Source: Caulobacter sp. (GTDB lineage: Bacteria > Pseudomonadota > Alphaproteobacteria > Caulobacterales > Caulobacteraceae). From it: DNA of 64,000 bases. Where the stretch lies: the NCBI GenBank assembly GCA_030645575.1, contig JAUSMJ010000073.1, forward strand, positions 1-64,000. Direction: 5' to 3'. The notes beneath the pieces were generated by a model. The model saw only the letters and a list, made by a program, of their open reading frames with translations. It was not told the origin of the DNA and did no database searches. The translations under genes were made by a program, and so were the position numbers. Below are positions 51,779-60,602 of the stretch, one piece after another; position 1 is the first letter of the stretch; the number at the start of each line of letters is the position of its first letter.

Positions 51779-53026
51779 ATGCGCCTGTCACCGGAAGAGA
51801 AGGCTGTTCTGGACGCTCTTGGCGAACAGGGGGCGGCCATCGTCGATCGGGCCGTCGGCTGGTGCGCGGTTAATTCCGGCAGCCGCAATGGACCCGGCCT
51901 CGAACAGACCCGCGGGCTGCTCAAGGACGCCTTCGCGGCGCTGCCCACCGAGCCGCAGGACATGCCGCTGGCGCCCTCGATCGAAATCGCCGCCGATGGC
52001 CAGGAGCGGGAGCAGCAGCACCCGCCCGCCATCGCCGTCATCGTCCGTCCGGAAGCGCCGGTGCAGGTCGTCCTGACCGGCCACTACGACACCGTTTATC
52101 CGGCGGACAGCCGCTTCCAGACCGTGGTGACCCGCCCGGATGGCGCCCTGAACGGTCCCGGCATCGCCGACATGAAGGGCGGCATCAGCGTGATCCTCGC
52201 CGCCCTGCAGGCCTTCGAGACCCATGCCGACGCGGCGAAGGTCGGCTACCGCGTGCTGTTGTCGCCGGACGAGGAGATCGGCTCCCTGGCCTCCGCCCCG
52301 GTGCTGGCGGAGTTCGGCCGGCTGGGGCATGTGGGCTTGACCTATGAGCCGGCCCTGGCCGACGGAACCCTGGCCGGCGAGCGCAAGGGCTCGGGCAACT
52401 TCCACGTCCGCGTCACGGGCCGAACGGCCCACGCCGGTCGCGACTTCGCCCTCGGCCGCAACGCCATCACGGCCGCCGCCCGCATCGCCGGGGCCCTGGA
52501 CTCCCTCAACGGCCGCCGCGACGGCGCGACCCTGAACGTGGCGAAGATCGACGGCGGTTCGCCGCTGAACGTCGTGCCCGACATCGCCGTGGTCCGGTTC
52601 AACGTCCGCTTCCCGGACGCCCTGGCCGCCGCCTGGCTCGAAGCCGGCATCGCCGAGGCCATGACGGTCGGGGAGGGCGACGGACTCACCGTCAACCTGC
52701 ACGGCGGCTTCACCCGCCCGGCCAAGCCGTTCAACGCCGCCCAGACCGCGCTGTTCGGCAAGGTCAGGGAGGTTGGCGGGCTGCTCGGCCAGGACATCGC
52801 CTGGAAGCCGTCCGGCGGCGTCTGCGAGGGCAACAACCTGTTCGCGGTCGGCCTGCCCAATGTCGATACGCTCGGCGTGCGCGGTGGCGACATCCACAGC
52901 GAGACCGAGTTCGCCTGGCCGGACAGCTTCGCCGAGCGCGCGCGGCTGTCGGCCCTGATCCTGATGAAGCTCGCGTCGGGCGATATCGACGCCAGGGGCA
53001 TCCGCGCCCTGATGGAGTCCCATTGA
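51779..53026 (+). CDS. M20 family amidohydrolase, first gene of the arginine succinyl operon
   Basis: A 415-aa zinc aminoacylase/carboxypeptidase G2-like enzyme. Metal-site motifs are LTGHYDTVYP, NGPGIADMKGG, SPDEEIGS (catalytic Glu and metal Glu) and the late GGDIHSETEF. A dimerisation domain lies at about residues 195-300. It is followed directly by astA (TGATG overlap), astD and astB. No astE is seen, so removing succinate from N-succinylglutamate is an attractive guess for this enzyme. A TTG start 12 nt upstream is in frame. Confidence 0.85.
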   Translation: MRLSPEEKAVLDALGEQGAAIVDRAVGWCAVNSGSRNGPGLEQTRGLLKDAFAALPTEPQDMPLAPSIEIAADGQEREQQHPPAIAVIVRPEAPVQVVLTGHYDTVYPADSRFQTVVTRPDGALNGPGIADMKGGISVILAALQAFETHADAAKVGYRVLLSPDEEIGSLASAPVLAEFGRLGHVGLTYEPALADGTLAGERKGSGNFHVRVTGRTAHAGRDFALGRNAITAAARIAGALDSLNGRRDGATLNVAKIDGGSPLNVVPDIAVVRFNVRFPDALAAAWLEAGIAEAMTVGEGDGLTVNLHGGFTRPAKPFNAAQTALFGKVREVGGLLGQDIAWKPSGGVCEGNNLFAVGLPNVDTLGVRGGDIHSETEFAWPDSFAERARLSALILMKLASGDIDARGIRALMESH

Positions 53027-54030
53027 TGCTTGTTGTCCGCCCCGCGGCTCCCGCCGACTACGATCAACTGATGGAGCTGGCCGTGCTGTCCGGACGCGGC
53101 TTCACCAGCCTGCCCGAGGACGAGCCGACCCTGCGCGCGCGCCTTGACCTGTCGCTGGCCAGCTTCTCCGGCGCGGTTGCCCCGCCGGAGGCCTGGTACA
53201 CCCTGATGCTGGAGGATACCGACACGGGCGCCATCGACGGCGTCGCCGGGGTCAAGGCCAGCGTCGGTCTCAAGCGGCCGTTCTTCTCGTTCCGGGTCGT
53301 CACCCTGGCCCAGTCGTCGCCGACGCTGGACATGCGCTTCGACCACCAGGCCCTGGTGCTGGTCAACGAATGCGCGGGTTGGTCCGAGGTCGGCTCGCTG
53401 TTCCTGCGGCCCGAGAAGCGCAAGGGCGGCGCCGGCCGGCTGCTGGCCCAGTCGCGCTACATGCTGATCGGCGTCGAGCCACAGCGCTTCGCCGAGATGG
53501 TGCTGGCCGAGCTGCGCGGCTGGTTCGACGAGGACGGCAGCTGCCCGTTCTGGGAACATGTGGCCCACCGCTTCTTCCCCCTGCCGTTCGACGAGGCCGA
53601 CCTGATGAGCGCCTCGACCAACGGCCAGTTCATCCTCGATCTGGCGCCGCGGCATCCGATCTACACGGGCCTGCTGCCGGAATCGGCGCGCCAGGCCGTC
53701 GGCCGGGTCCACCGCGACGGCGAGGCGGCCCGCGCCATGCTTGAGCGCGAGGGCTTCCGCTATCAGGGGCTGGTCGATCTGTTCGACGCCGGCCCGACCA
53801 TGGGCGCGCCGCGCGACGACATCCACACCGTCAAGGAGGCCCGTCGCTTGATGGTGCGGCTGGGCGAGGACGCCGTCGGCAAGGAGGCGCTGGTCTCGAC
53901 CAACGATGTCGGCCGGTTCCGCGCCGTGCGAGCGCCGGTGCTGCTGGACGGCAAGGCGGCGGTGCTGTCGCGCCTGGCGGCCGAAGTCCTGGGCGTTCGC
54001 GAAGGTGATCTGGTGAAGGTGAAGGCATGA
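53026..54030 (+). CDS. astA: Arginine N-succinyltransferase
   Basis: A 334-aa AstA with family landmarks: VVRPAAPADYDQLMELAVLSGRGFTSLPEDE, SFRVVTLAQSSPTLDMRFDHQALVLVNECAGWSEVGSLFLRPEKRKGGAGRLLAQSRYMLIG, WEHVAHRFFPLPFDEADLMSA and the C-terminal RFRAVRAPVLLDGKAAVL. It transfers succinate from succinyl-CoA to arginine, the first step of the AST pathway. The start at ATG 53026 overlaps the preceding stop. A hairpin repeat lies between it and astD. Confidence 0.95.
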   Translation: MLVVRPAAPADYDQLMELAVLSGRGFTSLPEDEPTLRARLDLSLASFSGAVAPPEAWYTLMLEDTDTGAIDGVAGVKASVGLKRPFFSFRVVTLAQSSPTLDMRFDHQALVLVNECAGWSEVGSLFLRPEKRKGGAGRLLAQSRYMLIGVEPQRFAEMVLAELRGWFDEDGSCPFWEHVAHRFFPLPFDEADLMSASTNGQFILDLAPRHPIYTGLLPESARQAVGRVHRDGEAARAMLEREGFRYQGLVDLFDAGPTMGAPRDDIHTVKEARRLMVRLGEDAVGKEALVSTNDVGRFRAVRAPVLLDGKAAVLSRLAAEVLGVREGDLVKVKA

Positions 54031-54042
54031 CAACGCGCTTCT

Positions 54043-54194
54043 CCCTTCCCCCTCGATGGGGGAAGGGTCGGGGATGGGGGTGTGGCCGCTCGGCATGGGC
54101 GGGAGGCTCAGCGGGGCACCGCGCCTCACGCGATCTTCCCCCCGCAGCCTGCACACACCCCCAACCCAACCCTTCCCCCATCGAGGGGGAAGGG
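54043..54194. repeat. Inverted-repeat element between astA and astD
   Basis: Arms of about 40 nt, beginning CCCTTCCCCCTCGATGGGGG (54043 on) and ending CCATCGAGGGGGAAGGG (to 54194), are largely complementary, including GGGGGTGTG/CACACCCCC. Each arm contains a self-palindrome as well. It resembles other genome-wide hairpin repeats and lies inside an apparent operon. Confidence 0.8.
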
Positions 54195-54214
54195 CTTTCA
54201 GGCGGAGCCAGCCG

Positions 54215-55669
54215 ATGAGCCGCGGTCTCTACATCAATGGCGTCTGGTCATCCGGCCATGGTCCGGCCCTGACCTCGATCGACCCCGCCACCGGCCAGCC
54301 GGTCTGGCAGGCCGCGACGGCTTCCGCCGAGGACGTGGCCCGCGCGGTCGCCGCCGCTCGCCACGCCTTCCAGGACTGGGCCGACCAGCCCCGCGAGGAG
54401 CGGATCGCCGTGCTGCGCCGCTACAAGGCCGCGCTCGACGCCCGCAAGGACGCCTTCGCCGAGGCCCTCAGCCGCGAGACCGGCAAGGCCCTGTGGGAGA
54501 CGAAGGCCGAGCTCGGCTCGATGATGGCCAAGGTCGATGTCTCGATCACGGCCTATGACGAGCGGACCGGCGTGCGCGAGTCCGCCATGCCGTTCGGCCG
54601 CGCCGTGCTGCGCCATCGGCCGCATGGCGTGATGGCCGTGCTGGGGCCGTTCAACTTCCCGGGCCACCTGCCCAACGGCCACATCGTCCCGGCCTTGCTG
54701 GCCGGCGACACCATCGTGTTCAAGCCGTCCGAGGAAACCCCGATGGCCGGCGAACTGCTGGTCGAGGCGCTTGAGGCCGCCGGCCTGCCGCCGGGCGTGG
54801 TCAATCTGGTCCAGGGTGGTCGTGAGACGGGCGCGGCCCTGATCGAACAGGAGATCGACGGCCTGTTGTTCACCGGCTCGGCCGCCGCCGGCAGCCACTT
54901 CCGCCGCGTGTTCGCCGACCGGCCGGACGTGATCCTGGCGCTGGAGCTGGGTGGCAACAATCCGCTGGTGGTCTGGGATGTCGCCGATCCGGAGGCGGCC
55001 GCGGCCCTGGTCATCCAGTCGGCCTTCATCACCACCGGCCAGCGCTGTTCCTGCGCCCGCCGGCTGATCGTGCCCGAGGGTCACGAGGGCGAAGCGGTGA
55101 TCGAGGCGATCACGGCCCTGTCCGACCGGCTGATCGCCGGGGCCTGGAACAGCACGCCGGAGCCCTTCATGGGCCCGCTGATCTCCGCCCGCGCCGGCCG
55201 CATGGCCCGCGAGGCGGCCGGCCTGCTCGAGGGCCGGGTGATCCGCGAGGCCCGCGCCATCGAAGGGCTCAGCGAGGCCTTCATCACCCCGGCCATCGTC
55301 GATGTCAGCCATCACGAGACGCCCGACGAGGAGATCTTCGCCCCGGTGCTGCAGGTGCGCCGCGCGGCGACCTTCGACGGCGCCATCGCCCTGGCCAACG
55401 CCACCCGCTACGGCCTGTCGGCCGGCCTGATCAGCGACGATCCCGCCCGCTGGGAGCGCTTCCTGCAGCGCATCCGCGCCGGGGTGGTCAACTGGAACCG
55501 GCCGACCACCGGCGCGGCCGGCTCGGCGCCGTTCGGCGGCCTGGGCGCCTCGGGCAACCATCGGCCGAGCGCCTATTACGCGGCCGACTACTGCGCCTAT
55601 CCCGTGGCCAGTTTCGAGGCCGACGCGGTGCTGCCGACGGTCGGGGAAATCAAGGGGCTGAGAGGGTGA
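54215..55669 (+). CDS. astD: N-succinylglutamate 5-semialdehyde dehydrogenase
   Basis: A 484-aa aldehyde dehydrogenase: MSRGLYINGVWSSGHGPALTSIDPATGQPVWQ, GPFNFPGHLPNGHIVPALLAGDTIVFKPSE (NAD site), LLFTGSAAAGSHF, LELGGNNPLVVW (catalytic Glu) and TTGQRCSCARRLIVP (catalytic Cys). It oxidises succinylglutamate semialdehyde to succinylglutamate with NAD+. The ATG at 54215 begins the family; sequence upstream is a repeat. Confidence 0.95.
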   Translation: MSRGLYINGVWSSGHGPALTSIDPATGQPVWQAATASAEDVARAVAAARHAFQDWADQPREERIAVLRRYKAALDARKDAFAEALSRETGKALWETKAELGSMMAKVDVSITAYDERTGVRESAMPFGRAVLRHRPHGVMAVLGPFNFPGHLPNGHIVPALLAGDTIVFKPSEETPMAGELLVEALEAAGLPPGVVNLVQGGRETGAALIEQEIDGLLFTGSAAAGSHFRRVFADRPDVILALELGGNNPLVVWDVADPEAAAALVIQSAFITTGQRCSCARRLIVPEGHEGEAVIEAITALSDRLIAGAWNSTPEPFMGPLISARAGRMAREAAGLLEGRVIREARAIEGLSEAFITPAIVDVSHHETPDEEIFAPVLQVRRAATFDGAIALANATRYGLSAGLISDDPARWERFLQRIRAGVVNWNRPTTGAAGSAPFGGLGASGNHRPSAYYAADYCAYPVASFEADAVLPTVGEIKGLRG

Positions 55670-55682
55670 GGGCCGCCGCTTT

Positions 55683-55807
55683 CCTCTCCCACTTGGGAGA
55701 GGGGGACCATGCGAAGCATGGTGGTGAGGGATGCGCCGACGTCGGCCGACTCCTGCGCCTCCCTCTCAGTCAGGCCTCCGGCCCGACAGCTCTCCCAACA
55801 GGGAGAG
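55683..55807. repeat. Hairpin repeat between astD and astB
   Basis: CCTCTCCCACTTGGGAGAGG (55683-55702) and CTCTCCCAACAGGGAGAG (55790-55807) are hairpins that also pair with each other, and ACCATGCGAAGCATGGT (55706-55722) is a third hairpin. The final GGGAGAG also serves as the likely Shine-Dalgarno of astB. Confidence 0.75.
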
Positions 55808-55811
55808 CGAG

Positions 55812-57146
55812 GTGTTGAAAGCCGTCGAAGCCAACTGCGACGGGCTGGTCGGACCGACCCACAGCTTCGCCGGCCTGGCCCCAGGCAACCTGGCCAGCGA
55901 GCACAACAAGGGCGATCCGTCGAATCCGCGCGCGGCGGTGCTGGAGGGCCTGGCCAAGATGCGGCTGATGGCCGACCTCGGCCTGCCGCAGTTCGTCCTG
56001 CCGCCGCATGAGCGGCCAGATGTCGGCTTCCTGCGGGCCATCGGCTTCGCCGGAACCGACGCCGCCGTCATCGAGACGGCGGCGAAGCAGGCGCCGGAAC
56101 TGCTCAACACCGCCTGTTCGGCCTCGTCGATGTGGGCCGCCAACGCCGCGACGGTGACGCCGAGCGCGGACGCCGCCGACGGACGCGTGCATTTCACTCC
56201 GGCCAACCTGCTGACCAACCTGCACCGCGGCCTTGAGGGTGGCCAGACGACGCTGGCCCTTCGCCGGCTGTTTCCGGACGAGGCCCGGTTCGCCGTGCAC
56301 GATCCGCTGCCGGCCGCGCCACATTTCGCCGACGAGGGCGCCGCCAATCACGTGCGGCTCTGCGCCGATCACGGTGAGCCCGGCGTCAACCTGTTCGCCT
56401 GGGGCCGCGAGGCCTGGGAGCAGTGGCAGGGTCATTTCCCGGCCCGCCAGACCCTGCAGGCCTCCGAGGCCGTCGCACGCCGTCATGGCGCGGGCGGCGC
56501 GGTGTTCGCCCGCCAGGCGCGGTTCGCGATCGACGCGGGGGTGTTCCACAACGACGTCGTCTGCGTCGGCGCGAGGGACTGCCTGTTCTACCACGAGGCG
56601 GCGTTCGAGGACGCGGCGGCGATGCAGGCGGACGTCCGCGCCGCCGCGGCCGGCCGGTTCGAGCCACAGTTCGTGGAGATCAGCACCGCCGACCTGCCGC
56701 TGACCGACGCCATCGGCAGCTATCTGTTCAACTCGATGCTGGTGGGCCTGCCCGGTGAGGACCGGCTGACCCTGATCGCTCCGGGCGAGACGGCCGACAC
56801 CCCGACCGCCCGGGCGGTGGTCGATCGCGCCATCGCGTCCAACGGTCCAATCGGCCGGGTCGAGTACGTCGATGTGCGCCAGAGCATGCGCAACGGCGGC
56901 GGTCCGGCCTGTCTGCGCTTGCGGGTGGTGCTGACCGAGGCGGAACTGGCGGCCGCCAATCCCGCCCAGCGGTTCGATGCGGCGCTGCACGACAGGCTGA
57001 CGGCCTGGGCCGGCAGCCACTACCGCGACCGCCTGCGCCCCGCCGACCTCGCCGACCCGCAACTGCTGATCGAGAGCTGCCGGGCGCTGGACGAGCTGAC
57101 CGGGATCCTCGACCTGGGCAGCGGCTTCTATCCGTTCCAGCGATAG
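55812..57146 (+). CDS. astB: N-succinylarginine dihydrolase
   Basis: A 444-aa guanidino-hydrolase: EANCDGLVGPTHSFAGLAPGNLASEHNKGDPSNPRAA, NTACSASSMWAANAATVTPS, FTPANLLTNLHRGLEGGQTTLALRRLF, NGGGPACLRLRVVLTEAEL with the catalytic Cys. It converts succinylarginine to succinylornithine, releasing 2 NH3 and CO2. GTG at 55812 was chosen by family length; TTG at 55815 is equally plausible. The ribosome site lies within the preceding repeat hairpin. Confidence 0.95.
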   Translation: MLKAVEANCDGLVGPTHSFAGLAPGNLASEHNKGDPSNPRAAVLEGLAKMRLMADLGLPQFVLPPHERPDVGFLRAIGFAGTDAAVIETAAKQAPELLNTACSASSMWAANAATVTPSADAADGRVHFTPANLLTNLHRGLEGGQTTLALRRLFPDEARFAVHDPLPAAPHFADEGAANHVRLCADHGEPGVNLFAWGREAWEQWQGHFPARQTLQASEAVARRHGAGGAVFARQARFAIDAGVFHNDVVCVGARDCLFYHEAAFEDAAAMQADVRAAAAGRFEPQFVEISTADLPLTDAIGSYLFNSMLVGLPGEDRLTLIAPGETADTPTARAVVDRAIASNGPIGRVEYVDVRQSMRNGGGPACLRLRVVLTEAELAAANPAQRFDAALHDRLTAWAGSHYRDRLRPADLADPQLLIESCRALDELTGILDLGSGFYPFQR

Positions 57147-57155
57147 CCGCCGCGC

Positions 57156-57223
57156 GGGGACATGTACCGCCTTCGGTACGTGTCCCCTGCCGGAAGGGGA
57201 CACGCACTGAAGTGCATGTCCCC
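57156..57223. repeat. REP-like palindrome pair, units d1 and d2
   Basis: GGGGACATGTACCGCC...GTACGTGTCCCC (57156-57187) and GGGGACACGCACTGAAGTGC... (57196-57223) are inverted to each other, 8 nt apart. d2 is identical to unit b2, and d1 has a different inner loop. The pair sits between the convergent ends of astB and phhA. Confidence 0.82.
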
Positions 57224-57226
57224 GTG

Positions 57227-58087
57227 CTAGCCGCGGCTCAACGCGTAGGCCTGGGTGCCGCGCGTGAAGACCTTGTCGGTTTCCAGAATGGCGTCGATCG
57301 GAATATCCGCCGCGCCGTCGAGCCGCTCGTAGATCGGGGCGAAGTCCTGCAGCGTCGCGTCGAGCAGGGCCTGCAACGACGGGATGACGAAATAGACCTG
57401 CTGAAAGTCGTCGATCCGGTAGGGGGTGCGCATCAGCCGCTCCAGGTCGAAGCCGATGCGGTTGGGCGAGGCGTCGTCGATGGCGAAGATCGTCTCGGCG
57501 CGCGAGGAGACGATGCCGGCGCCATAGATGCGCAGGCCCTTGGGCGTCTCCAGCAGACCGAACTCGACCGTGTACCAGTAGAGCCGGGCCAGATTGTGCA
57601 GCTGGCCCCGGCCGGCCGCGCGCAGGCCGCCCTCGCCATAGGCCTGCATGTAGTCAGCGAACACCGGGTCGGTCAGCATCGGCACATGGCCGAAGACATC
57701 GTGGAAGATGTCCGGCTCCTGCAGGTAGTCGAGCTGGTCGGGTCGGCGGATAAACTGGCCGGCGGGGAACCGCCGGTTGGCCAGATGCTCGAAGAACACC
57801 GCGTCCGGCACCAGCCCTGGCGCCGCGACCACGGTCCAGCCGGTCAGGCGGCGCAGGTCCTCGTTGATCTTGCGGAAGTCGGGGATGCCGCCGCGGTGCA
57901 GGTCCAGGGCGTCCAGGCCGTGCAGGAATTCGTCGCAGGCGTAGCCGGGGAGCAGAGCGGCCTGCCGCTCGTAGAGCGTATCCCACACCGCGTGCTCCGC
58001 CGGCGTATAGGCGTCCCACCTCTGGTCGATGGTCCAGTCCGCCGCCGCGCCCGGGGGCGGACGACTGTTGAAGCCGTCTGCGCTCAT
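57227..58087 (-). CDS. phhA: Phenylalanine 4-monooxygenase
   Basis: A 286-aa bacterial PheOH with the iron ligands in DIFHDVFGHVPML (two His) and WYTVEFGLLE (Glu), and the pterin-binding GAGIVSSRAETIFAIDD. It makes tyrosine from phenylalanine using tetrahydropterin and O2, the first step of phenylalanine catabolism. No regulatory domain is present, as in other bacterial forms. It is a single gene flanked by repeats on both sides. Confidence 0.95.
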   Translation of the reverse strand: MSADGFNSRPPPGAAADWTIDQRWDAYTPAEHAVWDTLYERQAALLPGYACDEFLHGLDALDLHRGGIPDFRKINEDLRRLTGWTVVAAPGLVPDAVFFEHLANRRFPAGQFIRRPDQLDYLQEPDIFHDVFGHVPMLTDPVFADYMQAYGEGGLRAAGRGQLHNLARLYWYTVEFGLLETPKGLRIYGAGIVSSRAETIFAIDDASPNRIGFDLERLMRTPYRIDDFQQVYFVIPSLQALLDATLQDFAPIYERLDGAADIPIDAILETDKVFTRGTQAYALSRG

Positions 58088-58163
58088 GGGGTGAAGATAC
58101 GGCGTGCTTCACGCAATGTCTGTCCGAAGGCGCCCCGGTTTGGCGGATTTTGCGGAAGGATGT

Positions 58164-58269
58164 TGCGTGGTTCGTGGTTCGACACGCACCCTGCGGGTGC
58201 TGCTCACCATGACGTATCCAAAATGCTCGTCATCCTGAGCAGCCGCGAAGCGGCGTGTCGAAGGACGCA
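58164..58269. repeat. Bipartite hairpin repeat, copy 6 (GGT half then CCT half)
   Basis: GGTTCGACACGC ... CTCACCATGACG followed, inverted, by TGCGTCCTTCGACACGC ... CTCAGGATGACG. The left edge is duplicated (TGCGTGGTTCG then TGGTTCGACACG). It lies between two genes on the minus strand. Confidence 0.82.
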
Positions 58270-58282
58270 CGATCAGGAAGCG

Positions 58283-58612
58283 CTAATGGGCGATGCGCGG
58301 CCGCATGTTGTAGTGGCCGTCCTCGAAGCCCTCGAAGATCAGCGAGGCGTGCGGGTGGCCGACCGGCTCGCCGCTGTCGTCGGGCAGCAGGTTCTGCTCG
58401 GAGACGTAGGCGACGTAGGTGTTCTCGTTGTTCTCGGCCAGCAGGTGATAGAAGGGCTGGTCCTTGCGCGGCCGGATGTCCTCGGGGATCGACTCCCACC
58501 ATTCGTCACTGTTGGCGAACTCGGGATCGACGTCGAAGATGACGCCCCGGAACGGAAAGATCCGGTGCCTGACCACCTGGCCGATTCCAAATTTGGCGAG
58601 TCTGGCGTTCAT
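58283..58612 (-). CDS. hspQ: HspQ/YccV-like heat-shock, hemimethylated-DNA-binding protein
   Basis: A 109-aa protein: ARLAKFGIGQVVRHRIFPFRGVIFDVDPEFANSDEWWESIPEDIRPRKDQPFYHLLAENNENTYVAYVSEQNLLPDDSGEPVGHP. This is the HspQ/YccV domain, which in E. coli binds hemimethylated DNA and acts as a specificity factor for Lon. The ATG at 58612 was chosen by family length. It is divergent from the ppx/gppA gene. Confidence 0.9.
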   Translation of the reverse strand: MNARLAKFGIGQVVRHRIFPFRGVIFDVDPEFANSDEWWESIPEDIRPRKDQPFYHLLAENNENTYVAYVSEQNLLPDDSGEPVGHPHASLIFEGFEDGHYNMRPRIAH

Positions 58613-58772
58613 AATCCGAGAATCTAGCGCGTCGCCCCTGACTGGAAGATGAACGTAGAGCCGTGGCGCCATTAGGCAAGTCAATGCCTTCCGCTGCGCG
58701 AAACAGGCCGCTACAGTCGCGCTCGAAACGAGGCGCCCGCCCCGGGGTGTCTGCGCAGACAGGTATGCTGCC

Positions 58773-59888
58773 ATGTCGGAGGCGCCCAGTGCGCAAGGCG
58801 GCCCCCGCGGGGACCGCCGGGGGTCCCATGCGGGCCCGCCACCCGCCTATGCGGCGCTGGACCTTGGCACGAACAACTGTCGCCTGCTGGTCGCCACCCC
58901 CACCCAGGGCGGCTTTCGCGTGGTCGAGGCCTATTCCCGCATCGTCCGGCTGGGCGAGGGCTTGAGTCTCACGGGCCGCATGTCGGACGCGGCCATGGAC
59001 CGGGCTCTGGCCGCCCTGACGGTCTGCGCCGAGAAGATCCGCCGCCGCCGCTGCGTGCGGATCAAGGCCATCGCCACCCAGGCCTGCCGCCAGGCCGAGA
59101 ACGGCGAGGCGTTCACCGCCCGGGTCGCCAGCGAAACCGGCCTGAAGCTGCAGATCATCACCCCCAAGGAAGAGGCCCACCTGTCCGTCGCCGGCTGCGT
59201 CAGCCTGCTGGACCGCGAGGCCGAAGCCGCCCTGGTGGTCGATGTCGGCGGCGGCTCGACCGAGCTGTCCTGGGTCGATCTGAAAGGCTCCGGACTCGAC
59301 GCTCGCCCGCGCGAATTCGCGCCCTGGCGTCTGCCGATCAAGGCCTGGCTTTCCGTGCCGATCGGGGTCGTGACCCTGGCGGAGCGCTTTCCGGAGGCCG
59401 GCGGCGACGTTCAGGGCTGGTTCCGCGCCATGGTCGAGGCGGTCAAGGACCGCATCGCCGCCTTCCCACACGCCGAGCCGTTCCGGCAGGTGTTCGAGGC
59501 GGGCGGGGCGCACATGGTCGGCACGTCTGGCGCCATCACCAGCCTGGCCGGCCTGCACCTCGACCTGCCGCGCTATGACCGAAACCGCGTCGATGGCCTG
59601 TGGATGACCCGGGGCGAGTGCGAGGCGACCACCGACCGGCTGCTGGCCTGGACGCCGGCCGAGCGGGCGGCCCAGCCCTGCATCGGGCCCGACCGGGCCG
59701 ATCTGGTGCTGGCCGGGGCGGCGATCCTGCAGGCGGTGCAGGAGTTGTGGCCGTGCGAGCGGGTCCGCGTCGCCGACCGCGGCCTGCGCGAAGGCCTGCT
59801 GATGAGCCTGATGAGCGACGAGCAGCCACGCCGCCGGCGACGCAAACGGGGCGCCGGCGGCCGGAAACCTGTAGAAGCCTCAGCATGA
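58773..59888 (+). CDS. Ppx/GppA phosphatase family protein
   Basis: A 371-aa protein of the ASKHA fold: YAALDLGTNNCRLLVATP (phosphate 1), IKAIATQACRQAENGEAF, ALVVDVGGGSTELSWV (phosphate 2), and GTSGAITSLAGLHLDL. The family removes phosphate from polyphosphate or pppGpp. The N-terminal extension of about 25 residues is Gly/Arg-rich. Its stop overlaps the start of rlmE (ATGA), a pairing that recurs in Caulobacterales as far as I recall. Which substrate it prefers is unknown. Confidence 0.9.
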   Translation: MSEAPSAQGGPRGDRRGSHAGPPPAYAALDLGTNNCRLLVATPTQGGFRVVEAYSRIVRLGEGLSLTGRMSDAAMDRALAALTVCAEKIRRRRCVRIKAIATQACRQAENGEAFTARVASETGLKLQIITPKEEAHLSVAGCVSLLDREAEAALVVDVGGGSTELSWVDLKGSGLDARPREFAPWRLPIKAWLSVPIGVVTLAERFPEAGGDVQGWFRAMVEAVKDRIAAFPHAEPFRQVFEAGGAHMVGTSGAITSLAGLHLDLPRYDRNRVDGLWMTRGECEATTDRLLAWTPAERAAQPCIGPDRADLVLAGAAILQAVQELWPCERVRVADRGLREGLLMSLMSDEQPRRRRRKRGAGGRKPVEASA

Positions 59889-60595
59889 GTGACGACGAGC
59901 CCCCCAAACGCCGCATGGTTCGCCTGCCGACGGCCGGCAACGAAGGCGTCGGCCGGGGCAAGCCCGCGCGCCTGAAGACCGCCAAGGGCCGCCGACCCTC
60001 GTCCCAGGCCTGGCTGGAGCGGCAGATCAACGACCCGTTCTCGGCCGAGGCCCGTGCCATGGGCTATCGCAGCCGCGCGGCCTTCAAGTTCACCGAGATC
60101 GACGACCGGTTCCACCTGGTCAAGCCGGGCAGCAGGATCGTCGACCTGGGCTGCGCGCCCGGCGGCTGGGTGCAGATGGCGCTCAAGCGCGGGGCCGGCA
60201 AGACCGTCGGCATCGACCTGTTGCCCGTCGATCCGTTGCCGCCGGCCGAGATGATCCAGATGGACTTCACCGACCCGGCGGCCGGGCCGCTGTTGATCGA
60301 GATGCTTGGCGGCGCGCCGGACCTGGTGCTGTCGGACATGGCGCCCAACACCGTCGGTCACCGCGAGACCGACCACCTGCGCATCGTCGGCCTGATCGAA
60401 CTGGCCGCGGCGTTCGCCATCGAGGTGCTCAAGCCCGGCGGCAGCTTTGTCGCCAAGGCCTTCCAGGGCGGCGAGACGGCGGCGATCATTCGCGACCTGA
60501 AGAAGCACTTCGACAAGGTCCAGCACGTCAAGCCCAAGGCCAGCCGGGCGGACAGCTCGGAGGTCTTCCTCGTGGCGACCGGGTTCAAGGGGTAG
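59885..60595 (+). CDS. rlmE: 23S rRNA (uridine-2'-O)-methyltransferase RlmE
   Basis: A 236-aa RrmJ/FtsJ: MGYRSRAAFKFTEIDDRFHLVKPGSRIVDLGCAPGGWVQ holds the first catalytic Lys and the SAM motif. LVLSDMAPNTVGHRETDH (Asp) and SFVAKAFQGGE (Lys) complete the K-D-K-E set. It methylates U2552 of 23S rRNA in the A-site loop late in 50S assembly. A basic N-terminal tail of about 55 residues precedes the core. It is translationally coupled to the preceding gene. Confidence 0.94.
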   Translation: MSDDEPPKRRMVRLPTAGNEGVGRGKPARLKTAKGRRPSSQAWLERQINDPFSAEARAMGYRSRAAFKFTEIDDRFHLVKPGSRIVDLGCAPGGWVQMALKRGAGKTVGIDLLPVDPLPPAEMIQMDFTDPAAGPLLIEMLGGAPDLVLSDMAPNTVGHRETDHLRIVGLIELAAAFAIEVLKPGGSFVAKAFQGGETAAIIRDLKKHFDKVQHVKPKASRADSSEVFLVATGFKG

Positions 60596-60602
60596 GGATC
60601 GC

